In this document: piece by piece, positions 24,182 to 33,184 of the stretch | How positions within the stretch are numbered: the stretch's first letter is position 1 | Layout: every line of letters begins with the position of its first letter | Source: Myxococcales bacterium FL481 | Lineage (GTDB): Bacteria; Myxococcota_A; Polyangia; Nannocystales; Nannocystaceae | Assembly (NCBI GenBank): GCA_006508105.1 | Contig: QKPP01000242.1 | Span: forward strand, 1-54,287 | DNA length: 54,287 nt | Direction of reading: 5' to 3' | Notes under the pieces: generated by a model | Seen by the model: the letters and a program-made list of their open reading frames with translations, nothing else | What the model was told of the DNA's origin: nothing | The model's database searches: none | Translations under genes and position numbers: made by a program

Positions 24182-24967
24182 ATGGGCTCGACAACGCCAC
24201 GTGAGGCCGCCGACGCGACGGCGCTTATTCGCCAAGATCGCGACTATCAGTCCGTTCAAGCCAAGATTTCGGCTCGTCGAGAGCCGCCTCGAGTGATGCG
24301 GTTTTTGGTCAACGCGTTCGAGCGGTACCGGCAAAGACGCAAGATCGGCTGGTCCCGTCCCTGGAACAAGGCGGGAACGGTCATCTATCACAGCTTTCGA
24401 CTCAACCGCGCGAACTCAGAAGCGTTGGTCTCGGGTGTCCGGGAGTTTGTCGAGCCCGTCGTCCCGCGTTCGAGTGATGCGACGGCCTTTGTGAGCGAGC
24501 TTTTGGATGCGTCGGATCTGATGGTGTTCGTGTTCTTGTCTCACGTGGAGCAAGACGGGCACCGCTTTGAACGTGCGACGATCGGACTGGGGCGGGTCCA
24601 CGCACACGCGCCGAGACACCGCGATCGGATCGACATTGATCTCGATGCTGCGGTTCACGGCGGCCGGGGAGGCAGCTTGTCGCGGGCACGCGTGTTCGTC
24701 GATCCGTACCGACCGGATCACCCGGAGCCGCTGTTTGCGTGCACTTGCCCGCCCACGCCGGAGGCGCGCGCGCTGTTCGAGCGCGTCGTGGCCGATTGCG
24801 ACCAGTGGCGACGAGGCGGACAGACTTGGCAGCATTGGACCGCGGACTATCTCGACTACTTCGGCGCCCCGAAGTGGGGCTTGGTCGGGAGCGCACTGCC
24901 GATGTTTGCCGCGCCGTGTGAATGGGCCTCCCGTCAGCCCCCCGCGGTGTCGTCGAACGGCTCGTGA
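24182..24967 (+). CDS. Hypothetical protein upstream of an ABC1-type kinase
   Basis: I do not recognise a family. The 261-residue product has no signal peptide or clear membrane helix. The N-terminal third is basic and helical (QAKISARREPPRVMRFLVNA, RYRQRRKIGW). The middle has a hydrophobic strand DASDLMVFVFLSHVEQDG followed by a His/Arg-rich stretch. The C-terminal third is rich in aromatic residues (WQHWTADYLDYFGAPKWG). The ATG at 24182 is preceded by GGGGGAGACC, a good ribosome-binding site. It ends six bases before the ABC1-family gene, so the two are almost certainly co-transcribed and may work together. Confidence 0.65.
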   Translation: MGSTTPREAADATALIRQDRDYQSVQAKISARREPPRVMRFLVNAFERYRQRRKIGWSRPWNKAGTVIYHSFRLNRANSEALVSGVREFVEPVVPRSSDATAFVSELLDASDLMVFVFLSHVEQDGHRFERATIGLGRVHAHAPRHRDRIDIDLDAAVHGGRGGSLSRARVFVDPYRPDHPEPLFACTCPPTPEARALFERVVADCDQWRRGGQTWQHWTADYLDYFGAPKWGLVGSALPMFAAPCEWASRQPPAVSSNGS

Positions 24968-24973
24968 GGTGGC

Positions 24974-26512
24974 ATGGGGGGCAGAGCACTGGGGCACGTC
25001 CAGCGTGCGGGACAGCTAGCGCGGATCGGTTGGGTCGCCGCGCGGGCTCGGGCGGAGACGAGCGAGGGTCGACGGGCCCGGGCTCGACGCGCGCTCGCGG
25101 GCATGTTGGCCAACGCGCGAGGCATTCCCCTCAAGATCGGCCAGCTGATGGCGGCGTCCGACGAGGCGAGTTTTGGTGATCTCACGCGAGGCGTGTCGCC
25201 GTTGCCCGCGGCCGAGGTGGTTCCGGTACTCGAGCGCGCGTGGGGTTGCTCGCTCGACGAGGTCTTGTCCGCGTTCGAGGAGTCGCAGGCGGCCGCGTCG
25301 CTAGGCCAGGTCCATCGAGGGGTGTTGCGCGGTGGCGAGGTGGTCGCCATCAAAGTTCAGTATCCACATATCGCGGAGGCGATCGATACCGAGCTGCGTT
25401 TGGCGGGGTTGTTGCCGGGAGTGGGCCCGGCCAAACGGTGGGGGTTTGACCTCGAGGGATACCGGCAGTTGCTTGCGCAGAACATGTCGCGCGAGCTCGA
25501 CTACGAGTCCGAGGCGGAGCGTCAACGCGAGTTTGCCGAGGGGGTACCGGTAGCGGGGCTGGTGGTGCCTCGAGTGTGGGACCAACTGTGCCGTCGCAAT
25601 GTCCTGGTGCAGTCTTGGGAGGACGGGGAGTCCTTGCGGGCCGCGATCAGCTGGCCGATGCGAGAGCGGCTCGAGCTCGGGCGCGTGCTCCTTCGGACCT
25701 TGTTTCACAGCCTGTTTCACCACGGCGAGCTGCATGCCGATCCTCACGACGGTAACTGGATGTTTCGGCGTTCACCGGTGCGGGTGGTCCTGCTGGACTA
25801 CGGCTGCACGCTGGCGGTCGCGCCCCCCCGACGTCTCGCCCTGCTGAAGCTGATCTTGGCATCGCGCGAGGGGGGACTGGGCTCGATGCTCGAGGGGTTG
25901 GCCGCGTTGGGCTTCGACGCTCACAAACTCGTTCATATCGCCGACAAGGTACCGGCGATCTGCCGCGTGTTGTTGCGGCCGTTCTTTCGCGATCGACCGT
26001 TTTCGGTGAGCGACTGGCATCCGAGCGAGGACCTCAAGCTCGCGCTTGAAGACGATCGCTGGTGGTTTCGCTCGGCCGGCCCGCCCGACAGCGTCCTGCT
26101 CATTCGTGCGTTTCACGGGCTCACGCGGCAGTTGGAGAAGTTGGACGTCAAGTTGGACTGGTGGCAGATCCTGCACGAGACGGTCGGCGAGGATGGGGTT
26201 GCTCGGGCGCGAGCGTTTTGTCCGCCCCCCGTTCGCGGTGGTCCCTCACGCGCGATCACCATGCCCCGTGCCGCGTCCCACCTGCGCGTGCGCGTGCTCG
26301 AGGGCGGGCGTCAGCGGGTCGCGCTCGCGCTTCCCTCCGAAGCTGCGACCGATCTGCGGGGACTGATCCCGCCCGAAGTGCTGGAGTTGGTGACTCGCGC
26401 TCGCATCGATCTCGATGCGATTCAACGGCGTGTGCTGAGTCGTGCACTCGCTCCCCAGGCCGTCTTGGAACTCCAAGACGGCGATCGCGAGTATCGCGTG
26501 TGGTTAGAATAG
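24974..26512 (+). CDS. ABC1/AarF/UbiB-family atypical kinase
   Basis: The 512-residue protein has the hallmarks of the UbiB/COQ8 atypical kinase family: LKIGQLMAA with K54/Q57 (KxGQ motif), the Ala-rich nucleotide loop AAASLGQVHRG near 107, VAIK (K127), ELDYESEA, HADPHDGN (D256, N261) and LLDYG (D275). Family members support quinone or lipid biology through ATPase activity. No quinone gene is adjacent, so the pathway is open. The C-terminal ~200 residues are soluble, and I see no terminal membrane helices of the kind found in UbiB. It sits six bases after the unknown gene upstream. The downstream gene is convergent. Confidence 0.88.
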   Translation: MGGRALGHVQRAGQLARIGWVAARARAETSEGRRARARRALAGMLANARGIPLKIGQLMAASDEASFGDLTRGVSPLPAAEVVPVLERAWGCSLDEVLSAFEESQAAASLGQVHRGVLRGGEVVAIKVQYPHIAEAIDTELRLAGLLPGVGPAKRWGFDLEGYRQLLAQNMSRELDYESEAERQREFAEGVPVAGLVVPRVWDQLCRRNVLVQSWEDGESLRAAISWPMRERLELGRVLLRTLFHSLFHHGELHADPHDGNWMFRRSPVRVVLLDYGCTLAVAPPRRLALLKLILASREGGLGSMLEGLAALGFDAHKLVHIADKVPAICRVLLRPFFRDRPFSVSDWHPSEDLKLALEDDRWWFRSAGPPDSVLLIRAFHGLTRQLEKLDVKLDWWQILHETVGEDGVARARAFCPPPVRGGPSRAITMPRAASHLRVRVLEGGRQRVALALPSEAATDLRGLIPPEVLELVTRARIDLDAIQRRVLSRALAPQAVLELQDGDREYRVWLE

Positions 26513-26595
26513 AGCGGGGACGCTGCGAGACCCCGCCGCTGGTCACCGAGCCGGAGCGCAGCGCCCCGACCGGGGTCCCGCCCGTCCGGTCTCAA

Positions 26596-27462
26596 CTATG
26601 AAGCCGCAGGCTCGAGCGGCCAGCGCGACCGAGTCGGAGGATCGTTGGCGGCGACCCAACCGTCCGCGGGCGCGGCGGGCTCGGGTGGCGTTGCGTGGTG
26701 TTCTCCGGACGGTGTCTCGGTCGCGGCCGGCATGCTGACGCCGGCGCGCCAGCGTGGCACGGCGGCCCGGCGCGCGAACGGTTGGCTGGTCCATTCGACC
26801 AGGCGAAAGAGTTGGGCCAACGCCAGTGGGGCGGCCACGATCGTGCCGACTTGAGCGCTGCGGTTGTGCGTGATGCTGTCGAGAATCGCGGGCATGATAG
26901 CGAAGCGCGGCCAAGCGGCAGCGACTCCCCATCCGACGGCCACCGCCGCGTTGAGGACCACGCTGAGCCGAATCAGCCCCAAGATCGCGTCGGTTTCCGG
27001 CAATTGCTTGCCGCGGCGCCAGGTTTCGAAGGGCGAGAACTCGTCCTCGCGGGCCAGTAGGGTGGATAGGCGCCACAAGTCGTTTTGGCACAGATCGCGT
27101 AGTTCGGCGCTGCGTTCCAGCGCCCGGCCACAGCGATGGAGCACCGCGGACGCGACAAGCCAAGTCGCCACGACGAGCCACAATCGCAGCGGTCCGTCGC
27201 CGAGCTCGCGAGGCGACGTCGTGATCGCGGTCACGGCGAGCAAGATCACGGCTTGCGTGACGGCAGCGAAGCGAGCCGCGGCCGCGACCTTGCTGTCTTG
27301 ATGGCGCCAAAACGCCATCATGGCCACGAAGCACGGTCCCAGTCGTGTGGCTGATTTGCTGGAAACCATCGGGACATCGCCGCGAAGCGTGGCGCGATGG
27401 TGCTCTAGCGCGAGCAACGTCGAGGGTGCGTCCGCCGGCGCGCGTCGATCTATCGTCGCCAT
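26596..27462 (-). CDS. Hypothetical four-helix inner-membrane protein
   Basis: I do not recognise a family. The 288-residue product shows about four hydrophobic segments in two pairs (AVILLAVTAITTS and LWLVVATWLVASAVLH; later SVVLNAAVAVGWGVAAAW and IVAAPLALAQLFRL). A charged loop between the pairs contains AELRDLCQNDLWRLSTLLA and EFSPFETWRRGKQLP. Both ends look soluble; the C-terminal ~70 residues are Pro/Ala-rich. The start is uncertain: ATG at 27462 is used, but TTG at 27498 and a later ATG (MVSSKSATR) are possible. It is divergent from the bactofilin-endopeptidase gene across about 320 bases in which I see nothing else. Confidence 0.6.
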   Translation of the reverse strand: MATIDRRAPADAPSTLLALEHHRATLRGDVPMVSSKSATRLGPCFVAMMAFWRHQDSKVAAAARFAAVTQAVILLAVTAITTSPRELGDGPLRLWLVVATWLVASAVLHRCGRALERSAELRDLCQNDLWRLSTLLAREDEFSPFETWRRGKQLPETDAILGLIRLSVVLNAAVAVGWGVAAAWPRFAIMPAILDSITHNRSAQVGTIVAAPLALAQLFRLVEWTSQPFARRAAVPRWRAGVSMPAATETPSGEHHATPPEPAAPADGWVAANDPPTRSRWPLEPAAS

Positions 27463-27783
27463 GATCACTTGCGTAGCGGGGACCGCTCGCGGAAGCAATG
27501 TGGCCGGTTATCAAAACTTCCCCGGGAACATCGCGAACCGGTCCGGCGAGCTGGCGGAGGCGGCGGTGGTTTCCGCGACGGGCCGGGTCGAGTGACGTGG
27601 TGGCGGAGTTGGTCGTCGCGTTCCGGTTCGACGTCGCGGTGTCGCCGGGAAACGGGCCACACGTCGCGCCGGTGACCGTTTGGCGGGTCAGGGCGTGGGG
27701 TTCACCGCGGGGGGTCCGTCATGGACCGGTGACCGTGGCAGGTTGCGCTCAATCTCCTCGCGTCTGGGGCGACCAAGGAGAAC

Positions 27784-29400
27784 GTGTCGCAATCATCCGC
27801 AGCTGAGACGTTCATTGCCGCGGATACCGTCGTGGAGGGCAAAGTCGTCGCACGATCGACGACGATTCGGATTCACGGTCACGTCTCGCGGGGCATCGCG
27901 ACCGGCGGCGTCGTGGTCGTCGACGCTCCGGGCCGCGTGGCACACGGGATCACGGCGGCCCGGCTCGAGCTGAGCGGCCGGGTCGCGGGACCGGTATCGG
28001 TGCGGGGGGAGTTGCGAGTCCGCGATGCGGGCGAGTGTCGTGGCGCGGTCGTCTGCACGCGGCTCGACGCGGACGCAACCGCGCGAGTGCTCGGGCAGGT
28101 GCAGTGTCGTGGCGGTGTGGTGCCGCCGGTCACGGTGGCAGCTCCGGCGCAAGCCCACGGCGTCGACGCGGCCGCAACCGCAAGCCCGAAGTCGATCGAT
28201 CGGCCGGAGTCGTCGAGCGATCGGCCGGAGTCGTCAAGCGTCGCAGCAGCGCAGCGCGAACGGCAGGGCGAGCCGGGGCTGAATCGGCCGCCGCAAGGCC
28301 GCCGGTCGATCCCAAACTCGCGCAGCACTCCTGATGCCGGCGCCGCTCGAAGCCCGGTTTGGGGGTGGCGGCGAGTGGGGTGGGTGGGGTTCCCCGCTGC
28401 GCTCGTGGTCGGGATCGCGTTCGAGCGGCCGAGGCCGGTGGAACCGGCGGAGTCCCTCGAGGTTGCTGAGCAACCCCCGTTCGTCGCGACGGGCTACGTG
28501 CTGATTCCGGATGAGCCCCGCTTCGAGCACGGGCGCGTCCCGCCGCTCAACGAGATCTACTGGCACGCGGCCAGCTCGAGTTCGTTGCGCACCCATGCGG
28601 CGCGGTGGGGGCTGCCCGGGTCCGAACTCAGGGCCCTCAATCCCCAGCTCGACCTGTCTTCGCCGGTCGCGGAGGGGACGGCGCTGCGCGTCTACTCCGC
28701 GCCGCTCGACCAGACCGCATTGTCGGTCGGCGCCCCGAATCGCGGTGAGCTTGTCGATGGCGTCCCGATGCCGGAGGGCGAGCATTGGGAACTGCGCTCG
28801 CATCGGCGTCGGGTGTATGGCACGACGTCGACGATCCGTGCGCTCGTGAGTGTCTTGGGGGAGTACGGTCGACGGTTTCCAGACGCGCCGCGGGTACGCG
28901 TCGGGGACCTGTCGGCACGGCGAGGTCGCTTCGCGCCGCCCCACCGTTCGCATCAAAGCGGGCGCGATGTGGATCTTTACTACATCCGGACCGACGGACA
29001 CCGCTACGGGATGTTGACGCGAGAGCGCTTCGACGCGCAAAAAAACTGGTTTCTCATTCGCCGGCTCATCGACACTGGCGAGGTGCAGGCCATCTTCGTC
29101 GCGCACCCGATGCGCGAGTGGATCGTCCAACAGGCGAGCCAGGACCTGCCGCGACCGCAACTGCGTGCGTACCTCTCGGTGGTCAAGGGAGACGATCATC
29201 ACGATCGTCATATGCATATTCGGTTTCGTTGTACTCCCGGCAATCGCCGATGCTATCATCATTCAGTGATCTCTCGTCCGTTGCGCCCTGAGGTCGTATT
29301 GGCCAACGGGCCGACGGACGGCGCACAGGCCCGGCCGCCGGGCGAGGACGACTCGAACGCGGCCCCCGACCAAGACCACGACGACAGGTCTCGGCCGTAG
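27784..29400 (+). CDS. Bactofilin-TM-LysM-like-M74 murein endopeptidase fusion
   Basis: The 538-residue protein joins domains normally on separate chains. Residues ~8-115 resemble a bactofilin beta-helix (ADTVVEGKVVARSTTIRIHG, RLELSGRVAGPVSVRGELRV). A Ser/Pro linker with a short repeat leads to one membrane helix (~197-213, preceded by WRR, so N-in). Outside, a LysM-like segment (YWHAASSSSLRTHAARWGLP, LRALNPQLD, GTALRVYSAP; about 255-308) precedes a MepA-type peptidase M74 domain. Its zinc/catalytic residues are visible: H390 and D397 in SHQSGRDVDL, and H476/H478 in DRHMHIRF. M74 enzymes cut peptidoglycan cross-links. GTG at 27784 follows AAGGAG. The acidic Pro-rich C-terminal tail is probably disordered. 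Confidence 0.85.
   Translation: MSQSSAAETFIAADTVVEGKVVARSTTIRIHGHVSRGIATGGVVVVDAPGRVAHGITAARLELSGRVAGPVSVRGELRVRDAGECRGAVVCTRLDADATARVLGQVQCRGGVVPPVTVAAPAQAHGVDAAATASPKSIDRPESSSDRPESSSVAAAQRERQGEPGLNRPPQGRRSIPNSRSTPDAGAARSPVWGWRRVGWVGFPAALVVGIAFERPRPVEPAESLEVAEQPPFVATGYVLIPDEPRFEHGRVPPLNEIYWHAASSSSLRTHAARWGLPGSELRALNPQLDLSSPVAEGTALRVYSAPLDQTALSVGAPNRGELVDGVPMPEGEHWELRSHRRRVYGTTSTIRALVSVLGEYGRRFPDAPRVRVGDLSARRGRFAPPHRSHQSGRDVDLYYIRTDGHRYGMLTRERFDAQKNWFLIRRLIDTGEVQAIFVAHPMREWIVQQASQDLPRPQLRAYLSVVKGDDHHDRHMHIRFRCTPGNRRCYHHSVISRPLRPEVVLANGPTDGAQARPPGEDDSNAAPDQDHDDRSRP
28198..28239 (+). repeat. Two 21-bp tandem repeats in the linker of the fusion gene
   Basis: Two adjacent 21-base units at 28198-28218 and 28219-28239 differ at one base. 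Each encodes DRPESSS in the linker between the bactofilin-like domain and the membrane helix, so copy number would set linker length without changing frame. Confidence 0.85.
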
Positions 29401-29417
29401 CCGCTGGGATCTGAGAC

Positions 29418-31040
29418 CTACCCGCGCTGAAGGGCGGCGACGTGCTCGTCGACCAGGCGGGGGCGGTCTGTGTGCCGCTTGGCGGCCGCAGGGGAGAGGT
29501 GGCCGAGCACGACCAAACGAGCCAGGCTCAGTTCGAGCGGCTCCATGCCTTCGGCGCGGCCGGTCTGGATGTCGGATGTCAGCGAATAGGCCTTGTGCTC
29601 CCGGATCTTGGCCGCGACCGCCGTGTTGACGCGCAGGATCTCCACCGCGGGGTACAACCGGTCGTCACCGCCGGCCACCAGACGTTGCGTCACCACGGCC
29701 TTCAACACATTGGCTAGCTGATGGCGTACCGGCGCTTGCTTCCCGGCCTCGAAGGCGTCTGTGATGCGATCGATGGCCGTCGGCGCGCTCGCGCAGTGCA
29801 GCGTGGAGATGACGAGATGACCGGTTTCGGCGGCGGTTAGGGCGGCGGCGATTGTTTCAGCGTCTCGCATTTCGCCCACCAAGACGACGTCTGGTGACTC
29901 TCGCAAGGCGGCACGAAGCCCCACGGCGAAGTCAGGGACGTCTCGTCCGATCTCTCGTTGATGGATCAGCGCGCGCTTGGGCGTGTAGATGTACTCGATG
30001 GGGTCTTCCAACGTGATGACGTGGCGGGCGACGTGTCGATTGACGTGCTCGACCAGCGCCACCATCGTGGTTGACTTACCGCATCCGGCGGTTCCGGTGA
30101 GCAACACCAGTCCGGAGCGCAACGTGGCCAGGTCCTCCAGGCTCGCTGGCAAATGGAGGTCGGCTAGGCTGGGGCAGCGGTCGAAGATGGGTCGCAGCGC
30201 GGCCGTGACCCCGGCTCGCTGGCGGAACAGGTTGAGCCGAAAGCGAATGGGGGCTTGGCCGTCGCCGCGAACCACGACGAGAGGACAGTCGCAGCTGCCC
30301 TCGCGCTCCAGCGCGGCGCGGTGACGCGCGTCGAGACGTTCGCAGATCCGCGGGATCCAGTCGGCGCTGGCCGGGAGATGGCTCAGCGTGGTCAGTTCCC
30401 CGCCGCGCCGGGCTCTCGGGGCGGTGGCGGTCGACAGCAATAGATCCGTGACGCCGCCAGCGTCGATCATCGGCAGCAGTTCGGCCAGCGGACCGAGGTC
30501 TCGCGGATCGTCGGCGTCGAACGTGATGTCGCCGGCGGGGGAAGACGGGCGCTGCGCTTCCTCGGGGCTCGACGCGGGCGCGGGCGCGAGGGGGTCGACC
30601 GCGGGTTCGCACGCGAAGCTCGAGTCGGGCGTGGCGGGCGTCGCTGGTTGCGTCGGCTCGGCGGGCCGGGCGTCTTCGCGTGACGGCGGACCTTGCTCGG
30701 GCGGTGGGGTCGGTGGGGTGTCCACGCGCGCGGCCAAGATCCTCAAGACCGCGGACGACCCTTCGACCCGGCGCGTCACAGTGAACCGGTCGCCGTTTTC
30801 GGCCTGATAGGGCAGGCTCAGTCCGGGTCCGACATCGCGCTGGCCGTCTAGTGAACCTCGCTGTTCTTCGGGAATCACCTCGGCCTCAATCATGGCGAAC
30901 AGGCCGGGGTCGAGTGGCGGCATGCTGAGCGCGGCGACCTCGTCGCCTCGCAGCAGAAACGGGGGGCGGCCGACTTGAAACTGGAGTCCGTCGGCCTGCT
31001 GGGAGGCGACAAGCGCAAGCAAGCTGTCGATGGTTCGCAT
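29418..31040 (-). CDS. PilT-type ATPase with a duplicated N-terminal domain
   Basis: The 540-residue protein has a complete type IV pilus retraction-type ATPase domain at the C terminus. Walker A is GTAGCGKST (about 316-324), the Asp box is VITLEDPIEYIY, Walker B is DVVLVGEMRD, and the His box is TGHLVISTLHC. PilT is usually ~350 residues. Here two PilT-N-like segments precede the ATPase: residues 1-105 (IDSLLALVASQQADGLQFQVG) and 185-300 (LAELLPMIDAGGVTDLLLS), joined by a Pro/Ala/Glu linker. The ATG at 31040 gives the PilT-like N terminus; a longer frame upstream adds an Arg-rich stretch. No pilin or other pil genes are adjacent, so it may be a PilU-like accessory motor. Confidence 0.87.
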   Translation of the reverse strand: MRTIDSLLALVASQQADGLQFQVGRPPFLLRGDEVAALSMPPLDPGLFAMIEAEVIPEEQRGSLDGQRDVGPGLSLPYQAENGDRFTVTRRVEGSSAVLRILAARVDTPPTPPPEQGPPSREDARPAEPTQPATPATPDSSFACEPAVDPLAPAPASSPEEAQRPSSPAGDITFDADDPRDLGPLAELLPMIDAGGVTDLLLSTATAPRARRGGELTTLSHLPASADWIPRICERLDARHRAALEREGSCDCPLVVVRGDGQAPIRFRLNLFRQRAGVTAALRPIFDRCPSLADLHLPASLEDLATLRSGLVLLTGTAGCGKSTTMVALVEHVNRHVARHVITLEDPIEYIYTPKRALIHQREIGRDVPDFAVGLRAALRESPDVVLVGEMRDAETIAAALTAAETGHLVISTLHCASAPTAIDRITDAFEAGKQAPVRHQLANVLKAVVTQRLVAGGDDRLYPAVEILRVNTAVAAKIREHKAYSLTSDIQTGRAEGMEPLELSLARLVVLGHLSPAAAKRHTDRPRLVDEHVAALQRG

Positions 31041-31305
31041 CCGTGGTCCTCGCGGCGACCCGCCGCGCTCCGACGATGAACCAGGCTGCAACCATCGTGC
31101 CGGCGCGACACATCGGGGTCGGCGCGAGCCGGCGCGGAGCGTCGGTCGGATCCCGTGGTCGCTCGGCGCCACGCGGTCTTGTCAAAACGTCCCGAGGTGA
31201 CCGGGTCCTGTGTCGCGATGTCCGTTTGGGGCGAATGCTGTCGACGCGGCGATCGACCGCCTCGCGGCGGGCACGGCCGGCGGGGCTGGCTCGCTGTAGA
31301 CGCGC

Positions 31306-32031
31306 TCAAGCGAGATTGTGGAAGACCTCTTGCACATCATCGTCGTCTTCGAGCCGGGCGACGAGTTTGAGCACGGCGTCCGCCTGCTCGTCGGACACGG
31401 CCGTGGTCGTCTTGGGGACCCACTCAAACCCGGAGGAGACGGGGGCGAGCTGGCGCGATTCTAGCCCGGCCTGGAGGCGCCCGAAGTCATCGCGATTGCA
31501 CCGCAACACAAGTACCGGTTTCCCGTCGTCGTCCTCACCATCGACGAGATCGCTGAGTCCGTCGTCGATGAGCTCGAGTTCCAACTCGTCGCGCTCGACG
31601 GCGTCCGGACGGAGTCGGAACACGCCGAACTGGTCGAACATGAACGCCACGCTGCCGGGACTACCCAAGTTGCCGCCTTCTTTCTTGAAGGCGAAGCGGA
31701 TGTTGGCCACGGTCCGGGTGGGATTGTCCGTCGCCGTCTCGACCAGCAGCGCAACCCCGTGCGGGCCGTATCCCTCGTACAGCACCGGCTCGTAGGCGTC
31801 GGTATCCCCGGCTCCGGACGCTTTTTCGATGGCGCCTTGGATCCGGTCTTTCGGCATGTTCACCGCCCGCGCGTTTTGGATAGCTCGGCGCAGGGCGGGA
31901 TTGTTATCCGCGTCGGGTCCTCCCGCACGCACGGCCATCGCGATCTGCTTCCCGCAGCGGGTGAACGCCTTGGCGTCGCGATCACCACGCTTGAGCATGG
32001 CTTGTTTGCGGTTCTCGAAAGTACGCCCCAT
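31306..32031 (-). CDS. yebC: YebC/PmpR-family protein
   Basis: The 241-residue product matches the YebC/TACO1 family: MGRTFENRKQAMLKRGDRDAK at the start, GGPDADNNPALRRAIQNARA, NMPKDRIQGAIEKASG, YEGYGPHGVALLVE, and TDNPTRTVANIRFAFKKEGG. The N terminus is the MGR-x-FE-x-RK form rather than the MAGHSKW form of E. coli YebC. Family members were long annotated as transcriptional regulators; more recent work links them to translation of proline-rich stretches. It lies downstream of the MscS gene on the same strand, about 210 bases away. Confidence 0.93.
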   Translation of the reverse strand: MGRTFENRKQAMLKRGDRDAKAFTRCGKQIAMAVRAGGPDADNNPALRRAIQNARAVNMPKDRIQGAIEKASGAGDTDAYEPVLYEGYGPHGVALLVETATDNPTRTVANIRFAFKKEGGNLGSPGSVAFMFDQFGVFRLRPDAVERDELELELIDDGLSDLVDGEDDDGKPVLVLRCNRDDFGRLQAGLESRQLAPVSSGFEWVPKTTTAVSDEQADAVLKLVARLEDDDDVQEVFHNLA

Positions 32032-32241
32032 GCGATTCGCTCCTGTGCGCGTTCTATACCACCGAGGCGCACGGGACCGGCCGATGCCCGGGCGGTTCGA
32101 CCCGGCGGTCCTCGTGCCGCGTGAACGACGCTCGCGCGGAACCCGAGCGTGCGCCCCGATAGGGGAAGCCGCGACCGATCCGGGTCGACTCGCCCGGCCG
32201 AGCGGCGGCTGGGTGCCCGCAGTGGGCCGAGCTAGGCCAAG

Positions 32242-33063
32242 CTAAGCGTTGCGCACCACGATTTGTTGGTACGGGATATCGATGCCGGCCTCGTTGAGTG
32301 CGTTGTAGATCCGCTCGCGCAGGCCGTGCAGCATGGCCAGGTAATCGGGCGCCTGCGTCCATGCGGTGATCTTGAAATCGATCGAGCTCGCCCCGAAGCC
32401 GACGAACAGCACCCCAGGGGCCGGGTCTTTGAGCACAAGGTCGGCGCCTTCGACTGCCTCGGTCAGGACCCGTATCGCGTCCTCGATCTTCGTCCCGTAC
32501 GCCAGACCGATCTCGACTGCGCCGCGGCGGGTCCCCCGGGCGGTGAGGTTGATGACCTTGTTCGACGTGATCGCGCCGTTGGGCACGATGATGGTTTCAT
32601 TGTCGGGGCTGACCAACGTCGTGGCGAACAGGCCGATCTCCTCGACGCTCCCGGTCGACCCGGCCACCGTGACCACATCGCCGGTGGTGAAGGGTCGAAA
32701 CATCAGCAGCATGACACCACTGGCGAAGTGGCCGAGGTTGCCCTGCAAGGCCAGACCCAACGCGAGGCCAGCCGAGCCGAGCACGGCGACGAAACTCGTC
32801 GTCTCGATGCCAGCGGTGTTGAGCGCGGCGATGACCGCCGCGGCCAGCAGCGCCCATTGGATGAGCGACGCGAGGAAACGCGCTACCGCCTCGTCGAGCT
32901 TGCGGCGACGCAGCATGCTCAGCGCCAGTTTCGCCAGCCACTTGGCGACGATCCAGCCGCCGACGAGCATCGCGAGCGCGGCGGCCAGGCTTTGGAAAAA
33001 TCCCAGGTACGGGGCGAGGGCGGGCGGAAGCTGCACTGTATCCATGGCGACGAGGTCTCGCAT
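32242..33063 (-). CDS. Small-conductance mechanosensitive channel (MscS family)
   Basis: The 273-residue protein has the minimal MscS layout. Three N-terminal membrane helices end in the pore helix (SFVAVLGSAGLALGLALQGNLGHFASGVMLL, about 95-125), followed by the beta domain FRPFTTGDVV, IGLFATTLVSPDNETIIVPNG and the alpha/beta C-terminal domain. It would act as an inner-membrane pressure-release channel. ATG at 33063 is used; ATG at 33045 (MDTVQLPP) is equally plausible and neither has a strong ribosome-binding site. A longer frame upstream has no family support. It is divergent from tldD. Confidence 0.92.
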   Translation of the reverse strand: MRDLVAMDTVQLPPALAPYLGFFQSLAAALAMLVGGWIVAKWLAKLALSMLRRRKLDEAVARFLASLIQWALLAAAVIAALNTAGIETTSFVAVLGSAGLALGLALQGNLGHFASGVMLLMFRPFTTGDVVTVAGSTGSVEEIGLFATTLVSPDNETIIVPNGAITSNKVINLTARGTRRGAVEIGLAYGTKIEDAIRVLTEAVEGADLVLKDPAPGVLFVGFGASSIDFKITAWTQAPDYLAMLHGLRERIYNALNEAGIDIPYQQIVVRNA

Positions 33064-33184
33064 CGATAGCGAACGTGCGCGCGTCCGGCAACTGGCCAGT
33101 GACGACGCCGGAGGGTCGGCGAAACTTCCGCGCCCGATGACGGGTCCTCGCGTTGGCCGCGACGGATCGGCTAGGAGGATTGCG

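Noticed and set aside
32366-33184. 273-residue N-terminal extension of TldD
   Set aside because: The frame runs antisense through the conserved mscS gene. A strong ribosome-binding site and a Tat-lipoprotein signal mark the start at 33185.
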